DNA from: Gracilariopsis chorda
Lineage: Eukaryota > Rhodophyta > Florideophyceae > Gracilariales > Gracilariaceae
DNA: 64,000 bases
Direction: 5' to 3'
NCBI GenBank assembly: GCA_003194525.1
Contig: NBIV01000276.1
Span: forward strand, 1 to 64,000
Part shown: positions 34,829-45,292 of the stretch, piece by piece
Position numbering within the stretch: the stretch's first letter is position 1
How the letters are laid out: each line of letters starts with the position of its first letter
Notes under the pieces: model-generated
What the model saw: the letters and a program-made list of their open reading frames with translations, nothing else
Told to the model about the DNA's origin: nothing
The model's database searches: none
Made by a program: the position numbers and the translations under genes

Positions 34829-36741
34829 AGACCAAACTGACGTTGGTTGGACATGAATTTGCCTTGCGAAGACATAATTCTTTCTTATAGTCCAACGGCG
34901 AGCATTGAACATCGTAGAACAAGAATTGAATTTTTAAACTATTTTCTGTTGGTCGGTTGACACTTTGTGGGAAGGATACATCCCCGCAATCGATCAATTG
35001 CTTTCCACTTCTACATACCACCGAGATACTGAACACAAAATCATCTGATGCTGTGGCCCCCATGTAGTAAATTGTATTTTACCAAGGGTAATCGACAAGA
35101 GACACTCGTATTGTTGGGGATTCTATGTTTTAGATGGATTGCTTTCATATCTAGTTCATGTTCTGATGATACTCATCACGTTATTGCATTTTTGGAATCA
35201 CAAAAAAATCGAGAGAATTGATCTCCTGCATCGTGGGCTAGTGGGTACGCAATCCACGAATACCTTATTGTACAACAGCAGACATGACAGTAACTCTTTA
35301 CTTTTGCGATAGAGGTATCCTTCCTGAGGCAATCCAGTTATTCGTTTGGTAGAGACAATCAAGGTAATTGTTTGTGCGTAATTGTTTGTTGATTTATAGA
35401 GGGGCATTAGAGTTAAAGACTGGGGTTGTTGCATGTTTGTGTTGTTCAATTTGAACGGTTCAAGGAGTTCTTCAAATGCGCCGAGAGTAACGGGACACCA
35501 AGATGACTCATTTGGAAAGACCCCCTAGTGCATGGTGGGGGTATCATCAGAAATGTAGTAGAACACTGGTGCAACTCCTTGCCCGGCTGACAGAGTACGG
35601 ATCAATATACCATTAAACTACGTGACCGACGGCAACAATAGAATTTATAAAGTCATTTAACGTTTGAAATTCTAGTAGTGGTTTTGTTGAGTAGTGGTTT
35701 TGTTGATCAGTCGCGCGTTTGCGGTCGCTTCGCGTTTCGTGGAAGGGCCAGGCACACGATTGGGCACCCAGGAAAGTCCCGCGCTGATGGCGGATGCCCC
35801 CAGACCTGCAGCGTAGAGTCTGGAATTCTTTATTTGTATTGTTCTGGTCCTTGCTACCTACGACTCGTGGGTGTAAGGTAGTCCAAATTTGTACTCCGAC
35901 CGTTTAGGTCGCAATGTGCTTCATTCTGCACTTGCGTTGCTGGCAGTGCTCCTCCTTCGGGATGCCACTGCTGGTCAGGATCACTTTGCTGCTAAGGTAT
36001 ATCAACAAGTTGAAGCTATTGTCTTAAATCTGTACCCCGAAAAAGGTTGCAGAACGACAAACAATATGCTCTATCAGTATACCTATATACTTGGAGATAC
36101 CATACTTGCATGATAGTTAGATAACCTAGACCGTATTGGACTTTGGTTGCAGTTTGTTTGTCGAACGTGATATGCTAAGTGGCAGTTCGAGCAGCACCAA
36201 CTACTTATCTTGCAGCTAATTTTCGCTTTTTGGCCTTCATGTTTCAAATAGGTCTCTTTTGCCGTGACTCCGGCGAAAGAAGTACAGGACAACGGCCTCC
36301 ACAAGCTGAAACAGAGCCCATGATATTGATTTGAAGTCTCCTATCCACGTCATCTCCACGTATGACAGTATGCGCTACGTGTTTGACGGATTTCTAACGC
36401 CGTGGAAGTAATGTAGCATTAAATAACGTCTGGAACGTCTGGTTACGTTAATTATCTACGTGTTTTGATAATTGATGTATGTACACGTGCATCGCACTTC
36501 TTCCAGCACTTCGTGATCAATGACCAATCGCATCCTTCATCTGACATAGACAGCAAGGCTGGCAAGGGTAATCTCCCCCAGATTTGCGAATCCGCTGTCC
36601 AATAAGGTCACACCAAAACCAATCGGTTCGCCATACGCCTCGTCTCAAACGCTAAGCTCAAGAAGCGCCGCAAATCGAGATTTGCGCTGCCATCTGTTGT
36701 GAAACACAGCACGTAAAACGAGCTCGTTCACAGCCATCCTC
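34829..36741. other. Long intergenic stretch without a recognised gene
   Basis: The best frame, 35889-36113 plus, begins with a hydrophobic, signal-like segment but is only 74 residues and has no relatives known to me. A 16-base unit GTAGTGGTTTTGTTGA is repeated in tandem at 35675-35706. Nothing else stands out. Confidence 0.35.
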
Positions 36742-36813
36742 ACCGCCGCCCACACCGCCGCCCACACCGCCGCCCACACCGTCATCAACATCGCCGCCCA
36801 CACCGCCGTCCCA
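36742..36813. repeat. 12-bp minisatellite
   Basis: ACCGCCGCCCAC is repeated three times perfectly, then three further times with changes. It lies just before a long perfect palindrome. Confidence 0.85.
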
Positions 36814-36841
36814 CCCAGCCTCACCCGAACCGTTACCTGCT

Positions 36842-36878
36842 CGTACGCAGGCCCGCAGGCCCTGCGGGCCTGCGTACG
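36842..36878. other. Perfect palindrome, 18-bp arms, one central base
   Basis: CGTACGCAGGCCCGCAGG (36842-36859), a single C, then its exact complement (36861-36878). As RNA it would need a larger loop and would form about a 16-bp GC-rich hairpin. It lies about 110 bases upstream of the NB-ARC/WD40 relic. Function unknown. Confidence 0.85.
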
Positions 36879-36991
36879 GCATCTCGCTGTACATCGCATT
36901 TCTCAGGACTTTTGCTACCCCTAGCATGTCTCTTCTAGTCGATGGATGACCTCATAAGTTCAGCACTCGGACAACAACCGAATCGTTTGAA

Positions 36992-39900
36992 GTGCTTGCT
37001 AGGTCTGAGTTGTACGTAGACCGATATTGCGAGAGAATGGACTTGGCTGAGGATACGGCTGCGCTGCACTTACGTCTGCTGGAAGCGCACCTAAAGATAA
37101 TACGACTCATTGAGATGATTGAACAAAAGAGTGATTTCGATCGTGAACCTCTATGCAGCGAGTTCATACGACGCAGACTGGACGTCATCAGTTCTCACCC
37201 GGAGAACAGCAACAAAGATCTGATGCTGTGGCTAGGATGCTAAGGAGTTCTGGCGCAATGAGTCGTGTCCGATTGGCAAACGAGACCAAAGGCTAAAGAG
37301 AAAGATATCGCGCCGTTTTTAACATTATGAATGACAAGGTGGTACCTGCGCTCAGAGAAAAACAGGCAACCTATTCAGGCTCCATCAGCAACATATGCGA
37401 CGTACAGGAATGTTCCCCCCGAATCCGCCAGACTGGCACTAGACCACGATAATGAAGATACTTATGAGAGGAAACTGAAGACTACCGCTTTGGAAGGGAG
37501 CGGCGGTACGGTTTCTGGTGTGGTGCCTTCTGGTCTGGGGGTGTTGGGAAGACACGCACCCCGAGGGGACTAGCGAAAAACCCAACAATCAAGGAGATAT
37601 TTCCGGAAGGACTCCTGTACATTCAGCTTGGTACTGATCCTGATATCACGAACATCATCACATGAACCTCGCAGATTATACACAGAACAGATAATAAGCA
37701 GCTCGCTGCAGCCATAAGAGGCCCGGGAAGCTTAACAGAAATAGACAGGACGTGTGCACTGACCACTATCACTGCTTGCAATCGAAGAACAGTAGACCGC
37801 CAAGGGCAGGGGAGAACAGTATAGTGCGCTGATGTTGATTGTGGATAATTCTACTGAGGTCTTAATCTCGGAGAGCTCGAAAGCAGAGATGAGAATGAAG
37901 AAGAGCTTTTTGAGTGTTGTTTTGGGCATTGTGCGTGCTCAAAAAGCAACAGAAGCAACAGAAAACTTGCGGAGATGCTTCAGAAGCTGTGGGACATGGA
38001 TGATTTGCATGAAGCATCGTATCTTGCAGAAAGAATGCACGAAGCATCGCTTGTTTGGATAACATAAGAAGGCAGGAATGTATCTTTGTACAGCTGCGGG
38101 AGTTGGGGCCGGGCACTGCGATACGTAAGGCGTCGGAAAGGTACGAAAAGAAGGCGTGCTTTTCAACTCTTGCGGACAACTACAAGCAAAAAATGGTGGA
38201 CCGCACGAGTTCACAGACGGCACAGGTTGAGAAGCAGTTGTTCAGCGCTTGGTGGAATGTGGCGGACGATGGGTACGTTATTTACAATGTGTACCGAGTT
38301 TTGTACGGAGTGGGTGAAGCGGAGGAGGTATCATGGTTATTGGAAAGAGCACAGGGGCAGTGAGATGGCTGCAGAAGAATGGCGTCAGTGTGTGGAAGAA
38401 GACGTTCGAATCGCAGAGAAGGTGCACAGGGAGACGAGTGGCGAACAAGGGGCTGCGTTGAAGTACCTTGCCATGACAAGTAGCGCCGCTCGGACGCGTT
38501 GTGGTGGCGCGTCGCGAAACCGGTCTGGAGTTTTGCTTCAGCTGCACGGGCGTGTTGTCTGGTATGCAACACAGTGCAAGAGGACAAGCACATTTGTAAC
38601 GGAGATCAAACAACACGTACTTCGACCTTGTGTGAAGCCTCCAGTCGTCCCGTCGGATTCTTGTTTGGTGCTGGTACAACAGTGAGAAGACTAGTAGAGA
38701 AGATGCGCGTAGCTGTATAGGAGGTGAGCGCCTTGCTGTGAGTTGCTTGGCATTAAGTAAAGACGGATCGGAGATTGTTTGCGGTTCATCTGAAGGCGAC
38801 GTTTTATGTTTGGAGTTGGAAACGGTGCTGTCGGAGATACGCGTGACGCACTGACGGAAAGGCGACGTTTTAACTGTGTTGCTGTGAGCAGTGACGCGAG
38901 ACGAGCGGCGTGCGTTCAGGACAATAGCGATGTTCACGCGTGGACTGCGGTTGTGGAAATGGCTAGCAGTGGCTGCAGAGTTGAACGTTTTCGTGATGTG
39001 TGCTGCAGTGAGCATTGATGGAAAAAGAATAGTGTGTGGTACGCGGCAACGTGCTGTTGTGGTATGGGACGTCAACAGCAGTGAGAGTTCGTTGCGATAC
39101 ACGTCGGGGCACTCGAGCGCTAAGCATCGACGGAAGAGTTGCTGTGTCTGGATGGAGTGATTTCACCGTTTGCGTGGGGGATGCTGGCAAAGGCGAGCTG
39201 ATGGGCGCACAGCTGAGGGGACACACAAATCGCGTACAAGGGTAACAACGGATAACGCATGTGGCATTGGGCACAGACTGCAAAGAGATTGTTTCGGTAT
39301 CAGAAGCGGGGACATTGCCAACGCGGGACGTGCAGAGAAATGTGGACACGTGGCGCGATGATGAACGCTTCACAACTGCAATCAATAGACTTAAAAAGCT
39401 TTGCATTCCTTGCCCGAGGCACACAAGCTGTTTTCGGGTCACGTGACGGGTGTGTTCGGTTGATGGACGTTGAGAGCGGACACGGGGTCGGCAGCCTTTG
39501 TGCGATCACACAGCTCTTGTGCATGTTGTTACGCGTAGCGGAGACGGTAGTCGAATTGTGTCGTCGTCATGTGACGATACCGTACGAGTGTGGGACGCAA
39601 ACAGCCGTGCGGCTGTTGGTGAGCCCTTCACAGAAGTGGACGCTGCGTGCGTTGCTGTGAGCAATGACGGCATGCGAGCAGTCGCAGAGCCGCAGAGCCG
39701 CAGAGCCGCAGAGAGGTAGGCAGCGAATTGTGTTCGAAACGGGCAGTGGCAGTGGCCGCATCGTTGCGCATCTCAGCGGCCACAATGACACCGCATGGTG
39801 TTGCGCAATGAGCCGTGACGGCACTCGAGTCGAGTCCGGCGGAGAAGACAACACGGTTCATATATGGGACGTAGCCACGTGCTCGACCGTGGGACCGCCG

Positions 39901-40250
39901 CTTCACGGTCACAAAAATTGGGTGCATTGCTTGGCATGGAGCGCCGACAACAAACGAGTTGTGTCCGGATCATTTGACCGCACTGTTCGCTTGTGGGCAA
40001 GTCACGTGCACACTGCACAACCCATCGGCGATCCGATCGTTCACGACAAAGCGCCCCGTTGCGTGCAAACGGATGCGCACGGTAAAGAAGAAGAAGTCCG
40101 TCGATCGCACAGGTTACGGACGACTGTGGGACATGACGCGAGTGCATCATCACTTCCAGTCACAACCCATGGGGCCAAACCGTGGGCCGCTTGGGATTCG
40201 TTCGCTTTGAGATGCGCCGTCCCTTGTTTGTTGATACGCGAATAATGGTA
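36992..40250 (+). pseudogene. Broken STAND-type gene: NB-ARC ATPase with C-terminal WD40 repeats
   Basis: An open N-terminal piece (36992-37243, 83 residues, helical, with VDRYCERMDLAEDTAALHLR) precedes a P-loop, GGVGKTR, at 37538-37558. The P-loop is read in a frame that continues as EIFPEGLLYIQLGTDPD, the typical NB-ARC start (GGVGKT...FPdGilwvqLG). Further helical pieces follow (about 37940-38060). From about 38740 WD40 blades appear in several frames: VSCLALSKDGSEIVCGSSEG, RIVSSSCDDTVRVWDANS (about 39550), HNDTAWCCAMSRDGTRVESG with NTVHIWD (39780-39870), KRVVSGSFDRTVRLWA (39950) and GRLWDM (40120). APAF-1-like proteins of this layout are ligand-sensing switches. Many frameshifts and stops make it a relic. 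A CAGAGCCG triplication lies at 39683-39714. Confidence 0.75.
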
Positions 40251-41213
40251 CGCAATGCCGCCGGGCAAGAGCGAGTACTGGTGTCTACAGTTACACCTGC
40301 GGCTCGAGTTCGGGACAAGTACTTTGCTACGCAGCATGCACCATCTTCCGTCCCGTTTTGTCATGTGGAACGCACAACGCATTCCGCGTAATTGTTTGCA
40401 TGTCCTCGATCATTGTACAAAGGCTGTAGCTGTCGACTCCGTCTGAATGTCGCTACGGCAATCACACACATTGTCAAAATCTGCTTGCATCCTTCAAAGC
40501 CACAACCACCTTTTGGTTTGCTCCAGCGCGGGTTTCTGATTCGTACCACGAAGCGCGCACAAATTTGAGTGTCACATCGCTTGTTTTCGCGCAGCTAAGA
40601 CTCATGCTTGCGACTTACGCTTACAAGAGAGGCATTGGCTCTAATCGATAACGAATCCCGGGTCTGCAGATTTGGCCACCGAAAGTAGTCCTTACACGAC
40701 TTTCGAAACGCATCCCATGTCATGAATAAGCCTCTGTGGAATAATAGAGACTCTTCAAGACCTTAAAAGATGCTTGAAAGTTCTCAGATCTCGAGCAACG
40801 ATTGCTGGAAAAGAGGGGTATCGTGTTTACCAAAAAACGATAGTTCGACTTCGTCGAGAAGAGTTCATCTGAGCGCTCACGAAAACTTTCAAAGGCTTCG
40901 TTCGGACTCTATCGTGTCTACACTTCGGCCGCTCTCACTTCTGGTCTAAAGTAACGAAGAAGGACATTGCGGCGAAGCCCGCAAGGGAAACCTGTCACTT
41001 TTGGCATGAGAAATCTCAGCAGCGTAACCTCAAAGGTCCTCTCCAGGCCGGCGTGTAGGTTCTGATTCTTCACCTCCTCGGCGTCCGGGCACATCGCTCG
41101 CGCGCCAGTGGGCTCGGCCGTTTCCCAGGTGTTGGGTCCAACTGTTCGCCCCCAAGGGGAACCAGAACCAATCCAAGTAGAACTTTAGACATACTCCCTC
41201 AAATTGCCTTCAG
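40251..41213. other. No gene recognised
   Basis: Short frames only. It includes the tail of the WD40 relic region and the 3' flank of the minus-strand genes that follow. Confidence 0.35.
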
Positions 41214-41655
41214 CTATTCATCGGAAAAGTCTGCTACATAAAATTCGTTCGATTCTGGCAGGTCTGGGCGGGTAATGAGCGGGACTGCGAGCGGCGTCGG
41301 CAGCTTGAGCGGTAAGCGCATTGCAATCTTGAGCGGGTCCATAACAAAGATGTGCGAGACGATGACGCCCACCAACCCGAAGCCGCCCGCCGCCATGAGC
41401 TGCTTCCTAACTCTGCTGACCTGCAGTACACGCCTGAAATTGGCGACCTCCATCTCGATGCAAAACATGGTTGATGGCTGCGCCGTGGCAAATTATCTGG
41501 GTCCAGCCCGAGCTGGTGATACAGACCAGGATCGGGGGGGTCGGGTGCATCCATTGCCAGCCTGCCGCCGGAGACTCTGACGCGGATTTTGTCGCGGATG
41601 TCAAACTCGACGATGTTGACGACACCAAGGCTCGTCTTGGGGACGAAGATGTAGG
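41214..41655 (-). CDS. Possible coding exon(s) downstream of the ferritin-like gene
   Basis: On the minus strand, sequence from about 41652 reads TYIFVPKTSLGVVNIVEFDI and continues RDKIRVRVSGGRLAMDAPDP for some 60 residues. A second frame, 41468-41214, reads VANFRRVLQVSRVRKQLMAA and ends ESNEFYVADFSDE. Both look protein-like and follow one direction. A CTCGTAG just before the first piece could be an intron 3' end. No family was recognised. They may be exons of a separate gene, an alternative 3' part of the ferritin-like gene, or decayed sequence. Low certainty. Confidence 0.3.
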
Positions 41656-41899
41656 TCTACGAGGTACACTAATGCTCGAGTATACAACGAGAGAAACCGA
41701 TCGGGATGTTGGTTGATGTCCACCAATGTCAACATCGACCCAATCACATGCGCCCACGTCGAAGAGGCAACGCGATATGACTAAAAACACTAACAGAACA
41801 ACGCAAATGCGTTTACAACGGACCGAGAGCTTCTGAAAAGAACACACTATCCTCTCCAAGTTGTCGTCGAAGTTGAAGTCAACACGTTCGCCTTCTTCG

Positions 41900-43249
41900 C
41901 TACGTGTTGGCAGGCGGCTCCTGGAATGGCGTGCCGATTGTCTCCCCAGTACCAAGCCCGTTGTCCGCTTTCATTGCCATCGGCGCCAGCGCGCGGAGGG
42001 CACGCATATCTGTAACAGCAGAACTCATATCACTCGGGGTCCCGTTGAAGCTCGACGTGAGCGACACCAGCATGTCGTGGTACTTCCCGGCGAATTTTAC
42101 GGCCTGTTTGTACTCCGAAGAATCTGCCGTCAAGCAGCGGTAGTCCGGGTCGTCCATCATGTTGTAGACCCCCGCGGGGTCTAGCTCGAAGGCCTCGCCA
42201 CTGTACTTAAAGCCAGTGCTCGGATCGTCATTGCGCACGATCTTGCGCCCGTAGAAAACCTCCGAGAACATGAAATAGTGCGCCATATCGCCGGTGGTGT
42301 CATCCACGGGGTCGAGCCCGGTTTCGCTGGCGCCGGGTACGCCGCCCTCGCCCTGCTCCAGAATAACGTTGATGGCCTCTTTTGCATCATCGAGGGAGAG
42401 AATCTTCTTGATGCCAAGGCCGTGCTCCATGTACTCCACTTGGTGGTGCTCGTGTTCAAAAGTGATGGAGTCGTTGTTAAAGAGCGTCTCCATTGACGTC
42501 TTGATTTGTTCGTACATGTAGCCGATAGTGTTGTCCTCTTCCACCAGGTCGCAGGTCTTGTCGACGTACCAAATCCCAGTGGTTTCGTCTTTCTTGGGCA
42601 CGCGCGTCTTCAGAGGCTTTTCAATTTCCATGAAGACCTGCATCTGCTCTATGCTTGCCTTGCGGATGCGCACACAGAGACCTGGGTGCAGCCCACCTGG
42701 CAGTTCCGTGGGGTACGAGATGATGTTGTCCTTATCGGTGAAGTTGGGCTGGCCACTGATGGATACGAGCATGTTACACACTAGCGCGAAGTGCGCCATC
42801 TCCTGGTACACCACGCTGCTGATGGCGGAGCGGATGGCTCCGTTATTGCCCCCCGTGTGGCGGTCCTTAATGCTGTACATGGCACCGAGGTAGGGCGGGA
42901 GGGTGGCCAGCTCCACTTCGGCAGCCAGCTGCAGCGTGTCCTTAAGCTGTTGAGGGTCGTTGATGTCGAACAGTAGTGGCTGCCCGCCTGCGCCGTCGCG
43001 GCCGCTCAGGAATCGGGCGAAGACGGCGCGGAAGTCCTTTGACAGCCCCGGGGGGAACACCCTGTCGTCCGCTCTGGGCGGGTGCGAGCACCTGGCCATC
43101 AGTTCATGCCTGCGGCCAATAACGCCCTTGTAGTCCATGAGGGCGGCCGCCCGCGGGTCGGCACGGTGCTTCTTGAGCATGGGCAGGATGTGGCCTACCC
43201 ATGTCGGGTTGCGGGGGATTTCATCTTCGGGTGCGCAACCGAGCGGCAT
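41900..43249 (-). CDS. Ferritin-like protein of the VioB / iminophenyl-pyruvate dimer synthase type (PF12902-like)
   Basis: This is an intact intronless gene of 449 residues. The ferritin-like four-helix part begins about residue 100: AAEVELATLPPYLGAMYSIK (Glu113 as likely first metal ligand) and VVYQEMAHFALVCNMLVSI (Glu150 and His153, an ExxH pair). Later come EHEHHQ and GDMAHYFMFSEVFYG (about 335), which together resemble the diiron or haem-free ferritin-like fold found beside VioB in violacein and rebeccamycin pathways and in many fungal and algal proteins of unknown role. Residues 1-95 form a basic N-terminal extension with no clear signal peptide. A TATAAAG lies 79 bases upstream of the Met. 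No pathway neighbours are present, so the substrate cannot be named. GC content is higher than in the surrounding transposon DNA. Confidence 0.8.
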   Translation of the reverse strand: MPLGCAPEDEIPRNPTWVGHILPMLKKHRADPRAAALMDYKGVIGRRHELMARCSHPPRADDRVFPPGLSKDFRAVFARFLSGRDGAGGQPLLFDINDPQQLKDTLQLAAEVELATLPPYLGAMYSIKDRHTGGNNGAIRSAISSVVYQEMAHFALVCNMLVSISGQPNFTDKDNIISYPTELPGGLHPGLCVRIRKASIEQMQVFMEIEKPLKTRVPKKDETTGIWYVDKTCDLVEEDNTIGYMYEQIKTSMETLFNNDSITFEHEHHQVEYMEHGLGIKKILSLDDAKEAINVILEQGEGGVPGASETGLDPVDDTTGDMAHYFMFSEVFYGRKIVRNDDPSTGFKYSGEAFELDPAGVYNMMDDPDYRCLTADSSEYKQAVKFAGKYHDMLVSLTSSFNGTPSDMSSAVTDMRALRALAPMAMKADNGLGTGETIGTPFQEPPANT

Positions 43250-43321
43250 GGCTTGTCGATGGGGAAAAGGAATCCGATGGAGACGATGTTCCGTTTCCAG
43301 GGGTGCGTCAGACTGGATGAG

Positions 43322-43328
43322 CTTTATA
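43322..43328 (-). promoter_or_regulatory. TATA box of the ferritin-like gene
   Basis: TATAAAG on the minus strand, 79 bases before the start codon at 43249, similar to the spacing at the VWA gene. Confidence 0.55.
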
Positions 43329-43474
43329 GCGAGGGATCAGCGCTCTTGATCTGGATGATATCTTGATGATTGCTAACCCGTATCTTGAGATCAGCAGATC
43401 GGCTGACGTCTGCAGAATTGCGTAACTTTGCAAGAAGTATGTTTTACAGTATTGGTCGTTCTAAACACATGCTC

Positions 43475-43511
43475 TATGATGAACGAGAACCGTCAGTTCT
43501 CGTTCATCATA
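43475..43511. other. Perfect inverted repeat, 16-bp arms, 5-base loop
   Basis: TATGATGAACGAGAAC (43475-43490), loop CGTCA, then the exact complement (43496-43511). It lies about 150 bases upstream of the ferritin-like TATA box and 445 bases before the Harbinger element. It could be a regulatory hairpin or a remnant of a mobile end. Confidence 0.8.
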
Positions 43512-43955
43512 CAGCGAGAAGTTCCCGCGGCCGGTTTCAGACGGTGTGAGCTGCACTCCCTGCTGCCATAAATATAGGGTCCGTAGGGAGCATAAGGATA
43601 ATCTGTCCGTAATATCTGTGCCGCGCCTGTGAGCCGTGACCCCCGAACTCTGTCGGAGGTTCGAGTTTACTGGTGAGCTAGCCCTATGTAAACTCTGTAC
43701 TGGTGTACTGGAGTCGCCGGCGGTACTTACTGTGCGCGGTCTGACAGTGCCCGAGTTCTGTATGTAGACAACATGCACGAGTATGAATCAGTTGCGAATA
43801 TCGGAAAACTCCGAGGTCAGTTGCCAATGGTGGAGCAGGGATTCCCCTTACGTAATAACATTATAAGACTTTTAAGTAAAAAAAGCATTGCGTGCCTCTT
43901 TGACTTACAGCCTTGCGTGTTGTAATTACGTTCCGAGCGATCGGAGGTTGACAGT

Positions 43956-43978
43956 GGGTCGCTCCGAAAAACACAAAT
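43956..43978 (+). repeat. Left terminal inverted repeat of the Harbinger element
   Basis: 23 bases pairing with 46605-46627 with two mismatches; preceded by the target triplet AGT. Confidence 0.85.
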
Positions 43979-45292
43979 TTGTACCAGCACTCAAATATCA
44001 AAATACGTATTGACAGATTTGATACGACTGAAATGGGCACGAAAAGTCCGTACCAATTTGGCAACTCTCGCACACAATTGTGTGCGAGTACAACACCGAG
44101 TACGAGCGTCCCTATGCCTTCTATATCTGCACTCTTGCTCGCGATGCTGGCGCACCGTCAGCGCCAGGTGCCACGGATCGGCTTACGAAATCGATTAACG
44201 ATTGCAGGAAGAAGACGACGAGACCGCAGAGTAACTTGCCGGGCTTTACAAAGTCCTGCCATTTCCCCGTTTATGGTGCTGCTTCAGTCAATGTGCGATC
44301 AATCTTTGAAAACGGTGACCGGCTTTGACCATTACACGTTTGTTGCTATACTACAGCAGTTTGCTCCACTATATCGCATATTTACACCCTACTCGGAAGA
44401 TGGAGTCATCAGAATCATCGCCTTAACGAATGGCACAAGGGGGAGGCCGAGAAGTATGTCCGCGACTCAGTGTTTGGGGTTGGTTCTTGCATGGCACAGA
44501 ACACGCGGATCGATGTTTACGTTATGCATGCTATTTGGCATTACATCTTCTGTGTGTTCAATTTTCATTCGCTTCGGGAGAAGGCTTCTACTTCGTGTAC
44601 TTTCAAGGGACAGCCGGGCACAAGTACGGATGTCGCATCAGCACGAGATGGAACAGTATAAAACTGCCTTTTCCACTAGGTACATGTCTCTACAAAATGT
44701 GTACGCTGTAGCGGATGGCCTCAAGCTGTAATTAGAGCAGTCTGGGGACTTCGTAATTCAAAACATGTTTTACAACGGCTGGACTCATAACCACTACGTT
44801 GGTAACGTCCTTGTTTTTGCACCGTCGGGGACTATCGTATCATGCGCAATAAATGCACCTGGATGTATGCATGACTCACAAATAGCAGAATAGGGCGGAG
44901 TATACAAAAAACTTGAAGATTGCTACAGGACTTACGGGGGCCAATGTGTGGTAGATTCTGCGTTTTCAAAAGGAGACTATCCGTTTCTCATCAAATCCGC
45001 TCAAGATGAAACTAGGGCAGATGGTGCGGCCGAAGTCGTTCTGTTGAGATAAGCAACTTCTGCAAGACAAGCGTCGGAGTGGGGTATGAGGGCTTTTCAA
45101 GGCTCATTCCCAAGAATGAAGGATCGACTCGTTTATGAAGAACACGGAGAACGAAAGCTAATTCTATACTGTACCGTCCTACTCTTCAACTTGAGAGCTC
45201 GTATGGTTGGTATCAATCAAATCTTATCATCGTATATGCCGCATCTTAGTGCAGAAGTTAACTTTTTCTTGCACGAATCGCTACATATCTAA
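43979..45292 (+). pseudogene. Harbinger transposase (DDE_Tnp_4) with in-frame stops
   Basis: The helical N-terminal part reads FDHYTFVAILQQFAPLY (about 44325), then GRPRSMSATQCLGLVLAWH. The catalytic domain follows: VYAVADGLKL (first Asp), GCMHDSQIAE (second Asp), VVDSAFSKGDYPFL (nearby Asp), ATSARQASEWGMRAFQGSFP (with the Glu-Trp-Gly of the third catalytic block) and LLFNLRARMVGINQI near the end. The frame is never shifted over 1.3 kb but is closed by three stops: TAA 44729-44731, TAG 44891-44893 and TAA 45050-45052. The second replaces what is likely a Trp and the third a Gln. The start is uncertain; homology begins about 44250. Confidence 0.8.

Noticed and set aside
38278-39102. Minus-strand open frame of 274 residues
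   Set aside because: It lies opposite the WD40 blades of the broken NB-ARC/WD40 gene, is Ser/Thr/Arg-rich without motifs, and is explained as a shadow.
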